A DNA stretch of 64,000 nucleotides from Planctomycetaceae bacterium. GTDB taxonomy: Bacteria > Planctomycetota > Planctomycetia > Planctomycetales > Planctomycetaceae. A model generated the notes under the pieces. That model was given only the letters and a program-made list of their open reading frames with translations. It was not told the DNA's origin and made no database searches. Where the stretch lies: the NCBI GenBank assembly GCA_016795145.1, contig JAEUII010000121.1, positions 1 to 64,000 of the forward strand, read 5' to 3'. Made by a program: the position numbers and the translations under genes. This document shows, piece by piece, positions 53,933 to 63,313 of this stretch. Every line of letters begins with the position of its first letter. The first letter of the stretch is position 1.

Positions 53933-54019
53933 ATGACAGAATCCCGTTCGAAGAAAACAAAACGGGGCACGAATTTCCAGGAGTACCTTTCTGTGGCCGG
54001 ATCGCTTCAAACTCAGTGA
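53933..54019 (+). CDS. Candidate 28-residue leader peptide
   Basis: An ATG at 53933 has GAGAGGAA about three to eight bases upstream and opens a 28-codon frame (basic start MTESRSKKTKRGTNF, then QEYLSVAGSLQTQ, stop at 54017). It ends 31 bases before the App1-like gene on the same strand. It could be a leader that adjusts translation of that gene or chance; length gives no statistical support. Confidence 0.3.
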   Translation: MTESRSKKTKRGTNFQEYLSVAGSLQTQ

Positions 54020-54050
54020 AGCGAATCATCGCAGCAGCAGGAGCCCGATC

Positions 54051-55226
54051 ATGAGTGACTCCACCATCACAAGTACCCGGAGAAGTCGAATGGTCAATGA
54101 GATTCCATCTGTTCGCTGTCTTCGTCGTATGGTGCTGGCCTCGCTGGCTTTCCTCTTCACCTTTGCGAGCCTGCAAGGAACCGTTATGTTCGCTGATGAT
54201 GAGCTTGTTCTGTTCTATCCTTCCTGCGGGCATCTGACTGACAACGTCTGGAACATCGAACTCCGTTACTGGGTTTATGAGGATCGTTCGTGGACTCAGG
54301 CGGCTGTCTCGAAACTGGCCACAGGGTTAGGGGAACTCAAGGAATCGGAACTCCAACACTTTGAAGAGAGGGCTCGGCATTTCCTGGCCGACAGCGAATC
54401 GCGAGAGATCGTCACGTTTCAGTTCGATCAGGATCCGAAACAGGAAACATGGCAGCTCAAGAGCGATTCTGGCGACGTGATTAAGACGGATGGTAATGGA
54501 CTGGCCACTGGGACAATTCGCCTGACTCAGGAACGCGCCGAAGAGATCCGGAGGAGCCAGAAGTCGTCTGACGGCTGGCTGACATTTCACGCAACGTCGA
54601 CGGACCACACAGGAGCAGGGCGAGTCCGTCTGATCGAGCCGGAAGGGATTTCCATCATCAGCGATATCGACGACACGCTGAAGATCACGGAGATCAAAGC
54701 GGGAGGAGAGATCGTCTTCCGCAACACGTTCCTCAAAAAGTTTCATCCGGCCACTGAACTTCGCAGCGTCTTTGAACGTTACCCGGATGCCTCGGTTCAC
54801 TATGTCTCCGGTGGTCCATGGCAGATGTACGACCCTCTTCAGCAGTTTCTGCATTCCAAAGAATCAGCATGGCCGGAAGGAACATTCCACATGCGAACTC
54901 TGCGAAAGAACTTGCTCACGACCGGCTCATGGAAGGACTTCGCCAACATGCTGCTTGATGAAGACGGTACACTGGATCACAAGGTCGCTGAGATCTCGCA
55001 CCTGATGGAGCGATATCCCAAACGCAAGTTCGTTCTGCTGGGTGATTCCGGAGAAAAAGACCCGGAGGTTTACCGCACGATCCTGGAAAAGTACCCGGAG
55101 CGGATTGTCCAGGTACTGATTCGCGACGTCACAAACGACCGCCAGCTCAACCCCGAACGACTGAAGGGAATGACAGCCATCGAGGCCCCAACCGTCACTC
55201 CCGGCCAATCACAACTCCCCGAATAG
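54051..55226 (+). CDS. App1-like phosphatidate phosphatase domain protein (DUF2183)
   Basis: AGGAGC precedes the ATG. The 391-residue protein has an N-terminal membrane or signal segment (about residues 25-48, VLASLAFLFTFASLQGTVMF) and a catalytic domain with SDIDDTLKIT (about 203-212), the DxDxT motif of HAD-type phosphatases, then VHYVSGGPWQMYDPLQQFL and KFVLLGDSGEKDPEVY, which match the App1 family (yeast Pah1-unrelated Mg-dependent phosphatidate phosphatase). It may act on phosphatidate or a related lipid at the membrane or outside it. The N-terminal half (PSCGHLTDNVWNIELRYWVYED) is typical of bacterial members. Confidence 0.88.
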   Translation: MSDSTITSTRRSRMVNEIPSVRCLRRMVLASLAFLFTFASLQGTVMFADDELVLFYPSCGHLTDNVWNIELRYWVYEDRSWTQAAVSKLATGLGELKESELQHFEERARHFLADSESREIVTFQFDQDPKQETWQLKSDSGDVIKTDGNGLATGTIRLTQERAEEIRRSQKSSDGWLTFHATSTDHTGAGRVRLIEPEGISIISDIDDTLKITEIKAGGEIVFRNTFLKKFHPATELRSVFERYPDASVHYVSGGPWQMYDPLQQFLHSKESAWPEGTFHMRTLRKNLLTTGSWKDFANMLLDEDGTLDHKVAEISHLMERYPKRKFVLLGDSGEKDPEVYRTILEKYPERIVQVLIRDVTNDRQLNPERLKGMTAIEAPTVTPGQSQLPE

Positions 55227-55250
55227 CCTCCACCCGCCCTGCTAACTCCA

Positions 55251-55288
55251 AACCAGGAACCAGGAACCAGGAACAAAGAACCAGGAAC
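55251..55288. repeat. Heptanucleotide tandem repeat (AACCAGG type)
   Basis: AACCAGG three times, then AACAAAG, then AACCAGG and a partial AAC. It lies between the convergent genes at 54051 and 55293. The AACAAAG variant recurs at 48624-48630. Confidence 0.9.
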
Positions 55289-55292
55289 TTTG

Positions 55293-58256
55293 CTATCGCC
55301 AATTGAACACTCGAAACACACCTTCGCGGTTTCGAATTCGGTCGGGCAGGGTCAGCAGTCGATCGCGGAAGAATGCCAGGATCAAACCTGAACCAAACAG
55401 GAACCCACCGCCGATCGTGATCGCGAGTGCGACAGAATTCAGTCGGCTCCAGGGCACAAAGATCAGCAGTGTCAGGAAGTAGAGCACGGTCATTGAGGAT
55501 CCAACCAGCGTCGTCGATTTCACCTGCGACATGATGCCGGACGCCAGCAGGAACAGGCTGACGAACAGGAATCCAAACTCGTTCAGAGGACGGAAGACAT
55601 CATGACCTCGATCGATCCACGTGGCGATCGCGAGTGGCACTGTCGTCATCAAAGCCCCGATCGGAAGACTAACGCTCACGTAGCTCGATTCAGAATCCTG
55701 TTCACGGTACCAGCCGAGATAACCAGTAATCAGCAGCCCGATTCCAATCAGCACTGAAAACAACTCAACCTGCTGCCATGGCCCCAGATCGATCAGTTTG
55801 TGCAGAGTTGCGGCCACGATGACGGCCTGTCCAACACTTGTGACAATGAACCAGTTGCGTCCCGCAGCCTGCGCCGTCATGAGAAATGCCGCGATACTCA
55901 TGACCAGCATCGCGGATGCGAAACCAACAAAGCCCCAGTCGATGACAGCCGTTGTTGAATTTGAAAGAGCCAGCTGCTGAAGGCCATAGAAGAATGACGA
56001 CACAAACGCGAGGCTCAACGCTGCCATGGCAGACAGGAAGATCACTTCCGTCAGTGAAGCAAACGACGTCGATTCCAGGACACCCAGTCGATAGACGGCC
56101 AGCAGAATCAATCCGACAACCGCAAAGCTCACCAGGTACGCCTGAGTTCCAAATCCCGCCAGCGCCAGCAGCTGCCAGAAGGCCGCACAGATCATCAGCG
56201 ACGCTGCATAGACCGACCACGTTCTCTGCCTGATCCAGTAACTCAGACCATAAAACAGGGCGGCTTCAAGGAAGAACAGAGTCAGCGCCAGATGAACCGA
56301 GGATCCGGTGTCCTTCACAAAGAACCCCTGGAATCCTGTCGCCAGTGATGACAGCAGCATGACTACGGCGGCCGTTTGCGCGACCCACCAGAGTGGCTGT
56401 GCGGAAGGATGTGAACCGTAGAGCCGTGAAGCAATCAGCCAGCCAAGCGGCAGTAGCATCATCAGCGGTGCATGAGACTGCCAGCGGTTCAGTCCTGCTG
56501 CCGCAAGGATGGCCACCGCGGCAATCATCGTGGCCGCGCCGGTCCCGAAGAACAACACCGTCCGTGCTCGCGATCTGACTGGATCAGTGACAAACGCGCC
56601 AAATCGGTTGGCAACGGCTGTCAACAGCATCACTGCGGCAAACGTCCATCGAGGAGACTCAGTGGTCCAGACGGCTCTCGCTCCGAGGTTGTCGAGGTAC
56701 ACCACAAATCCGATGAAGACTGGAACGATCCCCAGCATCAAAGCGAACGCCGGGAATGAACGCGTCATGACAGAGTCCGCAGGAGCCATCTTCCGGACGC
56801 CGTGCAGAAGGCAGGCCGTTCCCGCCATGATGCCGATGATTGCATCAACACCCAGGTGCAGATTCAGAATCTGAATGACCAGGATCTCCGCCCACAACAA
56901 AAGTCCGCCAGCGATGTGAATCAGAATGCCGCGACGCCGAACGACAAGATCGGAATAGATGCAGCTCCAGACTCCCGCCAGCACCAGGATCAGTGACAAC
57001 CATCGCAGACGACTGCAGACAGGCGATGGCACAGCCTGCAAACTGTCGTAGACAGGCTTGAACCACACTTCATACAGCCAGTCGCCTCCGACGTGAGCAC
57101 CCAAAAGAAGAATCAGCCCGGTGGCAATCTGAGCATGCCCGGACCAGAAGAACGCCATTCCGAACTTCTCGCGACTGAAAGGTCCTGACCCAGGCATGAA
57201 CGCTCGTTCGAGATGAACGCCCATCAGTCCAAGAATGACCAGCATCGTTGCAGGCGACGCGATTTCCCAGAATCGCATGGGTGACGGCGGAAGGTCAGCC
57301 AGAACCAGCAAACCTGTCAGCGTGATGCCACCACAGAACACATAAACGAACGCTTCGTCCTTCAACACCCACGCCGCCGCCGCATACAGCGCGCTGATCA
57401 AAACAGCAGCGACCCACAGGTGTCCGTCGACGGTGACCAGATCGTTTCCATGGCAGTACCAGAGATTCAGTGGCATCACCGCACAGGCGAGCAGTGCCAC
57501 GGCTTTGCCAGCCATCTGAAACCGCGTCTTACGAATCAGCTGCATCCCCGCACCGAGAACGATGACGTTGATAACAGCCATTCCGATCGCGGTGACCTGA
57601 GGTGTGAAGAAGTTATTCAGCCACAGCAGGATCACCAGACCAACAACCATCAGGACTCCACCAAGTCCCAGCAGACACTGAATGCTGCGAGGATCCAGAA
57701 GGATCTCCATGATGTTGCGTCGCGGTTTCGGAGGTTCCGGCGGTTCCGGCGGAGTGGCAGAGGCAGGCGCGGCACCGAGGCTGTTCAATGCACTTGCCAC
57801 CTGGTTCTCGGTACTTCCCAGTTGTATGGATCGAACCTCATCCGGAACTTGAGCGATGAGCACAGCCTCGTCAATCCCCTCTCGCTGCAACAATCGCTGG
57901 ACCGCGGCAAGTCGCTCATTCGTGTCCGACTGTAAGGCATGGTACTGAGCCAGCGTGAGCCGTCGTCGAGCTCGAAGCTGGTTCAAATAGTGCGTCATAA
58001 AGACGGCAGCGCGGTATCCTCGAACCCCAGGAGTTTCCTGCGTCTGAATGGGCAGGAGCCCAGGCAGTTTGGCTGCAGGCCAGCCGGATTCGGCCTGAAG
58101 CGAATACTCCTGATGCAGAGCCTGAAGCTCCGCACGAAGGTCGTCCTTCTGAGGAACAGTGATCTTCCGCCGATTCGCCCATTGCTCAATGACTGTTTGC
58201 GCCGTGCGGATCGGTTCAAGGGCAACCTGCCAGCTCGCTTCATTCATGCTTGCCAT
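55293..58256 (-). CDS. Very large polytopic membrane protein, function unknown
   Basis: The 987-residue product begins with about 190 cytosolic residues (helical, then PPEPPEPPKPRR, a Pro-rich linker) and continues with roughly 24-26 transmembrane helices to the C-terminus, with no large soluble domain. No ATP-binding, transport or glycosyltransferase motif is visible. The layout (long helical N-terminus plus many helices) recalls DUF2339-type proteins, but I cannot confirm a family. It is divergent from the carbonic-anhydrase gene. The ATG at 58256 has a weak AGAAG site; a second ATG lies three codons in. Confidence 0.8.
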   Translation of the reverse strand: MASMNEASWQVALEPIRTAQTVIEQWANRRKITVPQKDDLRAELQALHQEYSLQAESGWPAAKLPGLLPIQTQETPGVRGYRAAVFMTHYLNQLRARRRLTLAQYHALQSDTNERLAAVQRLLQREGIDEAVLIAQVPDEVRSIQLGSTENQVASALNSLGAAPASATPPEPPEPPKPRRNIMEILLDPRSIQCLLGLGGVLMVVGLVILLWLNNFFTPQVTAIGMAVINVIVLGAGMQLIRKTRFQMAGKAVALLACAVMPLNLWYCHGNDLVTVDGHLWVAAVLISALYAAAAWVLKDEAFVYVFCGGITLTGLLVLADLPPSPMRFWEIASPATMLVILGLMGVHLERAFMPGSGPFSREKFGMAFFWSGHAQIATGLILLLGAHVGGDWLYEVWFKPVYDSLQAVPSPVCSRLRWLSLILVLAGVWSCIYSDLVVRRRGILIHIAGGLLLWAEILVIQILNLHLGVDAIIGIMAGTACLLHGVRKMAPADSVMTRSFPAFALMLGIVPVFIGFVVYLDNLGARAVWTTESPRWTFAAVMLLTAVANRFGAFVTDPVRSRARTVLFFGTGAATMIAAVAILAAAGLNRWQSHAPLMMLLPLGWLIASRLYGSHPSAQPLWWVAQTAAVVMLLSSLATGFQGFFVKDTGSSVHLALTLFFLEAALFYGLSYWIRQRTWSVYAASLMICAAFWQLLALAGFGTQAYLVSFAVVGLILLAVYRLGVLESTSFASLTEVIFLSAMAALSLAFVSSFFYGLQQLALSNSTTAVIDWGFVGFASAMLVMSIAAFLMTAQAAGRNWFIVTSVGQAVIVAATLHKLIDLGPWQQVELFSVLIGIGLLITGYLGWYREQDSESSYVSVSLPIGALMTTVPLAIATWIDRGHDVFRPLNEFGFLFVSLFLLASGIMSQVKSTTLVGSSMTVLYFLTLLIFVPWSRLNSVALAITIGGGFLFGSGLILAFFRDRLLTLPDRIRNREGVFRVFNWR

Positions 58257-58458
58257 TCGCTCTTCTCTCTCCGCCGATCCAAGGTGAACTTTCGATCACT
58301 TAATAAAGATATTCCAACCGACAGGGTTAGAAAATTCAATCGACTGGCACCCTCAAGTCGCATTCTCAAAACACGAGCTTCATTCCAGAATAGTCAATCG
58401 ACGACAGCCATCACCAGAGAATGAGATCAGTACACTCCCCCTGCCTGCCGGAGTTTCC

Positions 58459-58992
58459 ATGGAAGTTCATCGTCGCGGACCTGCAGTTCGCCCCTATCCA
58501 CCACCACGAAAGAACGTGCTGCTGCTGAGCTGCATGGACCTGCGGCTGCTCGACGACATGGTGGAGTTCATGGAAGGCGACAACCTGTCGAATCGCTACG
58601 ACCAACTGGTCTTTGCCGGTGCGGCTCTTGGCGTGATGCAGCCAAAGCACTCGTCGTGGCGTGAAGCATTCTTCCAGCACCTGGATATTGCCGTTCAGCT
58701 GCACGAGATCCGTGATGTCTACATCATGGAACATCGCAATTGCGGCGCCTATACCCATTTCCTGGGACCAAACTTCAATTACCCGGATACGCCTGAAGGG
58801 CAGGTTGCCGAAGAAGAGGAACATCGCAAGCACGCGTTTTCTCTTCGCGACCAGATCGTGAAACACTGCGGCCAGCGCATTGACGAAGGTGGTGACCGCG
58901 AGTTGTGGACGATCAACGTTCGGTGCTTCCTGATGGACCTTCGAGGTTCCGTCAGGATGCTGGATCAGGACGCGGAGAAGTGGGAGTTCTAG
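58459..58992 (+). CDS. Divergent beta-carbonic anhydrase
   Basis: GGAG lies before the ATG. The 177-residue protein keeps the zinc-site motifs of beta-carbonic anhydrases: CMDLR (Cys25, Asp27, Arg29), and EHRNCGA with His92 and Cys95. The YDQLVFAGAALG segment corresponds to the usual RNAGN strand but the RNA triplet is lost. It is shorter than most family members (about 200-220 residues). It probably hydrates CO2, possibly with altered kinetics; the changed strand leaves some doubt. It converges with the YfhO-like gene. Confidence 0.8.
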   Translation: MEVHRRGPAVRPYPPPRKNVLLLSCMDLRLLDDMVEFMEGDNLSNRYDQLVFAGAALGVMQPKHSSWREAFFQHLDIAVQLHEIRDVYIMEHRNCGAYTHFLGPNFNYPDTPEGQVAEEEEHRKHAFSLRDQIVKHCGQRIDEGGDRELWTINVRCFLMDLRGSVRMLDQDAEKWEF

Positions 58993-59005
58993 CAGCCGGT
59001 TGATC

Positions 59006-59082
59006 TATCCCAATCCGTTACGTCAGCAAGGGATTTTCGTGGACAACCTTGCGAATTTATCCCTCACTGACGTGTCGGGTTA
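59006..59082. repeat. ~80-base palindromic intergenic repeat, copy D
   Basis: TATCCCAATCCGTTACGTCAGC to AAGGGAT and TTATCCCTCACTGACGTGTCGGGTTA, between two convergent genes where a hairpin could end transcription from both sides. Confidence 0.88.
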
Positions 59083-59111
59083 CGAAGTGCACTCAATCAG
59101 CAGCAATCTCG

Positions 59112-61286
59112 TCAGGCCACATTCCTTCTTCGCGGCCAGGCGATGACGATGACACCGATCAGAGTCACCAGCGACGTGATCCACCCCAGTTGAAAGGACC
59201 GCGGCGAATATGACCACCGGACATGGTGCCTGCCTGCGGGAACTTTCACGATGCGATGAAGTCCATAGCTGGAGGCTGCTGACTCAGGCTTACCATCGAC
59301 TTCCACAGTCCAGCCCGGGAACATCAAATCGGCAAGTTGAACATAGCCAGCCTGAGAAAGCTCAGCGTCGAATTCGACAACGACCGGTGTCCTCTTAATC
59401 TGCCCCACGTTGATGACCGCGGTCGGCGGTTCCTGTTCGTCGGTCTTTGCTGACGGCTCAGCAGGAAATGTGACGTTCCCGCCAAAAACAGGAGCGGGCA
59501 AGATCGGCTCCGGCGTCACGAACGATGGCAAGTCACGAAAGCGGTACAGATAACATGGTGCGTTGCCTCGTCCCCAAACGCGGTTTAGAAACGAATCAGG
59601 TGCAGCGTGAACCAGTTCCAGCTCCGGAGACAACGCCGAGACGGGATCGGTGGTCAAGACGTGAGTCACCGCAAGATTGCGAAGTCGCGTGATCTGTGCG
59701 TCATCCGGAAACACTGCGGCATCTGACTCGGGCTTTGTCTGCAGCTTGAATTCCTCCGAGAAATATTCGGCAGGCCCAAGTCCCAGATACTGCGGAACGG
59801 AACTCACACCATAGAGGTTGGCGATGTTCTTCGCATCGGTCATCAACCGAACGGGGTATTGCTGATTTTCCTTCTGCAACGTCTCCGCCAGCCAACTGTC
59901 TTTCAGGCCATTCCACGGTGGATCAGAAACGATCACAGCATCGCAGACAGCGCGGGACGACCAGGTGACGTCGACCAGAGTCAAACAACCAACCACAGTG
60001 ACGAGGATCGCTTTCGACCACACGGATGATCGGCGAGTCACCGCATCGAGTGACGCTCCTGCCAGAATCGCCAGCCCCAGTGTTGTCAGGATCGAATAGC
60101 GAGCCGGGCCCATGAAGAAGCCAAAGCCTGGCAGGTAACGAGTCAGCGGAACAAGCCAGCCGAATGAGTACACAAGGCCAACGACCGCGATGATCATCCA
60201 TGGCAGAACGAGTTTCTCCGGCAGCCGCCGTCGGACATTGGGATTCGCAAGAGTCAGCACGAGCACAAGCGGAATCAAACCAACATACAAATGAGCTTCG
60301 ACCGCATTCGTATCGGCCGAACTTTGCAAAACGTTCAACTTCAGCATCTCGCGCGATTCAATCACTTCCGGCGTATGCCAGTACCACCACGAAGCAATCA
60401 ACTGCGTCATGTACATCGGCGGCATGTGACCGTAGCAAGGGTCAAACGCTTTCTGATCGGATCCTCGCTGACTGTGTGCTCGCAATTCCAATGTGGGCAA
60501 TAACTGCACGGCTGCCAACGCACCGCTCAGCATGATCGCGCCGAACACCGGAGCAGTCTGCCGCAGGAGCCCTCGAGGACTTCGCAGGACACAGTATCCA
60601 AGGCAAGCAAGCTGAGTAATAAAGGCCAGCGTGAAGTGACCTGCGAGCAAATGAACGGCGAGCACGATGGCCAGAATCGCAAAGTTCCTTCGCGAAGGCT
60701 GCTGAAGCCAGCTGTCAGTTCGCCATAAGGCAATCGGCAACCAGACTCCCCCGATGATGCTCCATTCCAGCGACGCGCGAGCCGGAAACCAGCCAAACAC
60801 AAAGACTCCCGCAGCCAGGAGCGATGCGAGATTCGAAAGGCGCTGAGTCCGAATGAAGCGCCAGGAGAAAACGAACGCGGCGACGTAATGGAGAAGGAAG
60901 CTCACATGATACGCGGTGTGAACGTCCAGAACTCGATACAGGATTTGATTGCTCGGATAAAAAACGCCCGCCTGACTTTCTGCCAGCAGGGGATATCCCA
61001 GAGCCGTACGATCATGCCACAGCGGTATTCGTCCGGCCTTCATCTCCTCGGCCATCAGCTGCTTCTGAGGAAAGAAGTACGGATAGGTGTCACCGCCGTT
61101 CAACCCGCCACCGCGCAGCAAGCCGATCCAGACGTAGCTGGTCAGCAGACAACCAACAACGACTGCCAGGAGCCATTGTCCCCAGCCGGGAGTTTGGCCT
61201 TGGGCGAGAAGTTTCTTTGATGCGTTTTCGTCCACGACGCTCAAGCCGCCTGGGAGTGAAATCAGCAAATTGGACACGGAGTTCAC
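59112..61286 (-). CDS. YfhO-like polytopic membrane protein
   Basis: The 724-residue product has a cytosolic N-terminus, one helix (about residues 37-58), then GGDTYPYFFPQKQLMAEEMKAGRIPLWHDRTALGYPLLAESQAGVFYP, the most recognisable part of YfhO-type (GT-C-like) proteins, given here in overlapping pieces no longer than needed: GGDTYPYFFPQ and GRIPLWHDRTALGYPLLAE. About twelve helices follow, then a C-terminal extracytoplasmic beta domain and a last helix (LGWITSLVTLIGVIVIAW). Family members take part in wall or lipid-linked sugar modification. The first codon is a GTG without a good ribosome site; starts at 61244 or 61235 are possible. Confidence 0.8.
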   Translation of the reverse strand: MNSVSNLLISLPGGLSVVDENASKKLLAQGQTPGWGQWLLAVVVGCLLTSYVWIGLLRGGGLNGGDTYPYFFPQKQLMAEEMKAGRIPLWHDRTALGYPLLAESQAGVFYPSNQILYRVLDVHTAYHVSFLLHYVAAFVFSWRFIRTQRLSNLASLLAAGVFVFGWFPARASLEWSIIGGVWLPIALWRTDSWLQQPSRRNFAILAIVLAVHLLAGHFTLAFITQLACLGYCVLRSPRGLLRQTAPVFGAIMLSGALAAVQLLPTLELRAHSQRGSDQKAFDPCYGHMPPMYMTQLIASWWYWHTPEVIESREMLKLNVLQSSADTNAVEAHLYVGLIPLVLVLTLANPNVRRRLPEKLVLPWMIIAVVGLVYSFGWLVPLTRYLPGFGFFMGPARYSILTTLGLAILAGASLDAVTRRSSVWSKAILVTVVGCLTLVDVTWSSRAVCDAVIVSDPPWNGLKDSWLAETLQKENQQYPVRLMTDAKNIANLYGVSSVPQYLGLGPAEYFSEEFKLQTKPESDAAVFPDDAQITRLRNLAVTHVLTTDPVSALSPELELVHAAPDSFLNRVWGRGNAPCYLYRFRDLPSFVTPEPILPAPVFGGNVTFPAEPSAKTDEQEPPTAVINVGQIKRTPVVVEFDAELSQAGYVQLADLMFPGWTVEVDGKPESAASSYGLHRIVKVPAGRHHVRWSYSPRSFQLGWITSLVTLIGVIVIAWPRRRNVA

Positions 61287-61592
61287 ACGATAGGGTCTTG
61301 GTGAAGAAAATGCGAACCCCGACCCACGGGTCCCGACTCAAGGCGAGCGGGGGATGTCAATCCCCTGATTGTGTTCTGTGCTTCAACTCCATGTAGGCGA
61401 GTCGCATAAGTCGCAGAGAACGGAATCGCAGAGAATCGCAATCAGGGGACTCACGTCCCCCGCTCGCCAAACAGAACGCTGGAATCCTCCGAACTGAAGA
61501 CAACCACGTTCCGATTCGCTAAGCTCCTGGCAGTGTCGCCGGAAACAAGCCGGTGGCCTCATTTATTGGGCTGTAAGAATCAGGGAGCAAAC
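61287..61592. other. Divergent promoter region holding a large hairpin
   Basis: No gene is supported. The 127-base hairpin element at 61342-61468 occupies the centre; promoters for the flanking divergent genes must lie on either side. Confidence 0.55.
61342..61468. repeat. 127-base element with 30-base inverted arms
   Basis: GGCGAGCGGGGGATGTCAAT (continuing CCCCTGATTG) at 61342-61371 pairs with the reverse-complementary CAATCAGGGGACTCACGTCC (continuing CCCGCTCGCC) at 61439-61468, with a few mismatches. The 67-base interior has a doubled TCGCAGAGAA. It resembles a MITE-like or structural intergenic repeat. Confidence 0.88.
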
Positions 61593-63191
61593 ATGCAATT
61601 CAGGCGAATTCTGTTGCTGTTGACGGCACTTGTTGCGTCAACCATTACGGGTCGTGCAGATGACTGGGAAGTTCTGTTTGATGGCAAGACACTCGACGGC
61701 TGGGACGGCGATCCAAAGATCTGGAGCGTCAAGGACGGAGCCATCACGGGCGTCACATCAGAACAGGTCAAGCTCGACAAGAACACGTTCATCATCTGGC
61801 GCGGGGGTGAGCTGGATAACTTCGAACTGGAACTCGAATACCGCATCGTGAACGGCAATTCCGGCATTCAGTACCGCAGCTTTGAACTGCCCGACGGCAA
61901 GTGGCGCATCGGCGGCTACCAAGCAGACTTCGAAGCCGGCACGACATATTCAGGCATTCTTTACGGCGAAGCCTATCGCGGCATTCTGGCTCAGCGAGGT
62001 CAGAAGACCGAACTTGTCCGCAATGACGGCAAGTTTGAAGTGAAGGTCACCGGCGAAGTCGGCAAGTCCGAAGAGATCCAGAAGAACATCAAGAAGGAAG
62101 ACTGGAACAAGTATCGAGTCGTCGCGGACGGCTTCCATTACCAGCACTTCATCAACGACATGATGACCGTGGATGTGACCGACAACGACATCAAGGAACG
62201 CCGAGCCGCCGGACTTCTGGCCCTGCAGGCGCATGTCGGTCCGCCAATGACAGTGCAGTTCCGCAACATTCGCCTGAAGCGATTGCCAGCACCAAAGAAG
62301 GTTGCTCTGATCGCAGGCAAACCAAGCCACGGCTATGGTGCTCATGAACATCGAGCAGGCTGCATGATTCTGGCGGAAGCTCTGAACTCCGCCAACATCG
62401 GCATTGAAGCCACCGTTTACACCGATGGCTGGCCAAAGGATGAATCGGTCCTTGACCATGCTGATACGATCGTGATCTATGCGGACGGCGGTGGCGGACA
62501 TCCGTTCAACAGCAAGCTGGACCGGCTGCGAGAACTTGAAAAGCGTGGCATCGGGATGGTCGCCATTCATTATGGCGTCGAAGTTCCCAAAGGTGCTTCC
62601 GGCGATGCGTTTCTGAACTGGATTGGCGGCTACTTTGAAACAGACTGGTCCGTGAATCCTCACTGGACCGGCAACTTCACGACGTTCCCGAAGCATGCAA
62701 TCTCCAGCGGTGTGAAGCCATTCCGAATCAACGACGAGTGGTACTACCACATGCGATTCGCGGGTGAAGAAGCGGGCGTCGTGTCTGTTCTTTCCGACCT
62801 TCCTCCTAAGGACACTCTGGTGAAGGAAGACGGCAGCCTGTCGCGGCCCGAAGGTCCTCACAGCAACAACCCAGCCGTGCGAGCTGCAGTCCTTGAACGC
62901 AAGGAAGCTCAGACGGTTGCCTGGGCCGTTCAGCGTCCTGATGCTGGCCGAGGCTTCGGGTTCACAGGCGGTCATGATCACTGGAACTGGGGCAATCGTG
63001 ACTTCCGAACACTGGTTCTGAACGCGATCGTTTGGACCGCTCACGGAAAGGTTCCTGAAGGCGGAGTGCCTTCAAAGGATCTGACCGTGAAGGATCTTCA
63101 GGCGAATCAGGACTACGACGTTCCTGGCGACTTCAACCCGGCTCGCATTCAGGCGATGCTGGATGAATGGGCGGCTGCTCGCAATCGATAA
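61593..63191 (+). CDS. Secreted DUF1080-ThuA fusion protein
   Basis: GGGAG lies five bases before the ATG at 61593; upstream codons to 61533 have no support. The 532-residue protein has a signal peptide (RILLLLTALVASTITGRA), an N-terminal 3-keto-disaccharide-hydrolase/DUF1080 concanavalin-like domain (WEVLFDGKTLDGWDGD, NSGIQYRSF, about 25-235) and a C-terminal ThuA domain (VALIAGKPSHGYGAHEHRAG, DTIVIYADGGGGHPF, about 245-500) of the class I glutamine-amidotransferase-like fold. ThuA is linked to trehalose or other disaccharide use through 3-keto intermediates, which fits the DUF1080 partner. A clear terminator follows at 63224. Confidence 0.9.
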   Translation: MQFRRILLLLTALVASTITGRADDWEVLFDGKTLDGWDGDPKIWSVKDGAITGVTSEQVKLDKNTFIIWRGGELDNFELELEYRIVNGNSGIQYRSFELPDGKWRIGGYQADFEAGTTYSGILYGEAYRGILAQRGQKTELVRNDGKFEVKVTGEVGKSEEIQKNIKKEDWNKYRVVADGFHYQHFINDMMTVDVTDNDIKERRAAGLLALQAHVGPPMTVQFRNIRLKRLPAPKKVALIAGKPSHGYGAHEHRAGCMILAEALNSANIGIEATVYTDGWPKDESVLDHADTIVIYADGGGGHPFNSKLDRLRELEKRGIGMVAIHYGVEVPKGASGDAFLNWIGGYFETDWSVNPHWTGNFTTFPKHAISSGVKPFRINDEWYYHMRFAGEEAGVVSVLSDLPPKDTLVKEDGSLSRPEGPHSNNPAVRAAVLERKEAQTVAWAVQRPDAGRGFGFTGGHDHWNWGNRDFRTLVLNAIVWTAHGKVPEGGVPSKDLTVKDLQANQDYDVPGDFNPARIQAMLDEWAAARNR

Positions 63192-63223
63192 TGATCGATT
63201 GAGGTCATTCGAGTGAATGATTC

Positions 63224-63260
63224 AAAAGCCCGGGTTGCCAAACGATCCGGGCTTTTCTTC
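63224..63260 (+). terminator. Intrinsic terminator of the DUF1080-ThuA gene
   Basis: AAAAGCCCGG (63224-63233) pairs perfectly with CCGGGCTTTT (63247-63256) around a 13-base loop and is followed by CTTCT, 32 bases after the stop codon. Confidence 0.85.
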
Positions 63261-63313
63261 TAACATGAGCTGCGGATTTGCTGATGGATCACAGCCCGAC
63301 ATTTGCTGACGCA

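Larger units (their letters stand above)
53686..54050. other. Divergent promoter region with large hairpin and a short ORF
   Basis: Between deoC and the App1-like gene lie the large hairpin at 53761-53834 and a 28-codon frame at 53933-54019 with a ribosome site. Nothing else was recognised. Confidence 0.55.

Noticed and set aside
53746-54054. 102-residue plus-strand frame
   Set aside because: It starts inside the deoC upstream region and reads straight through the large hairpin; not protein-like.
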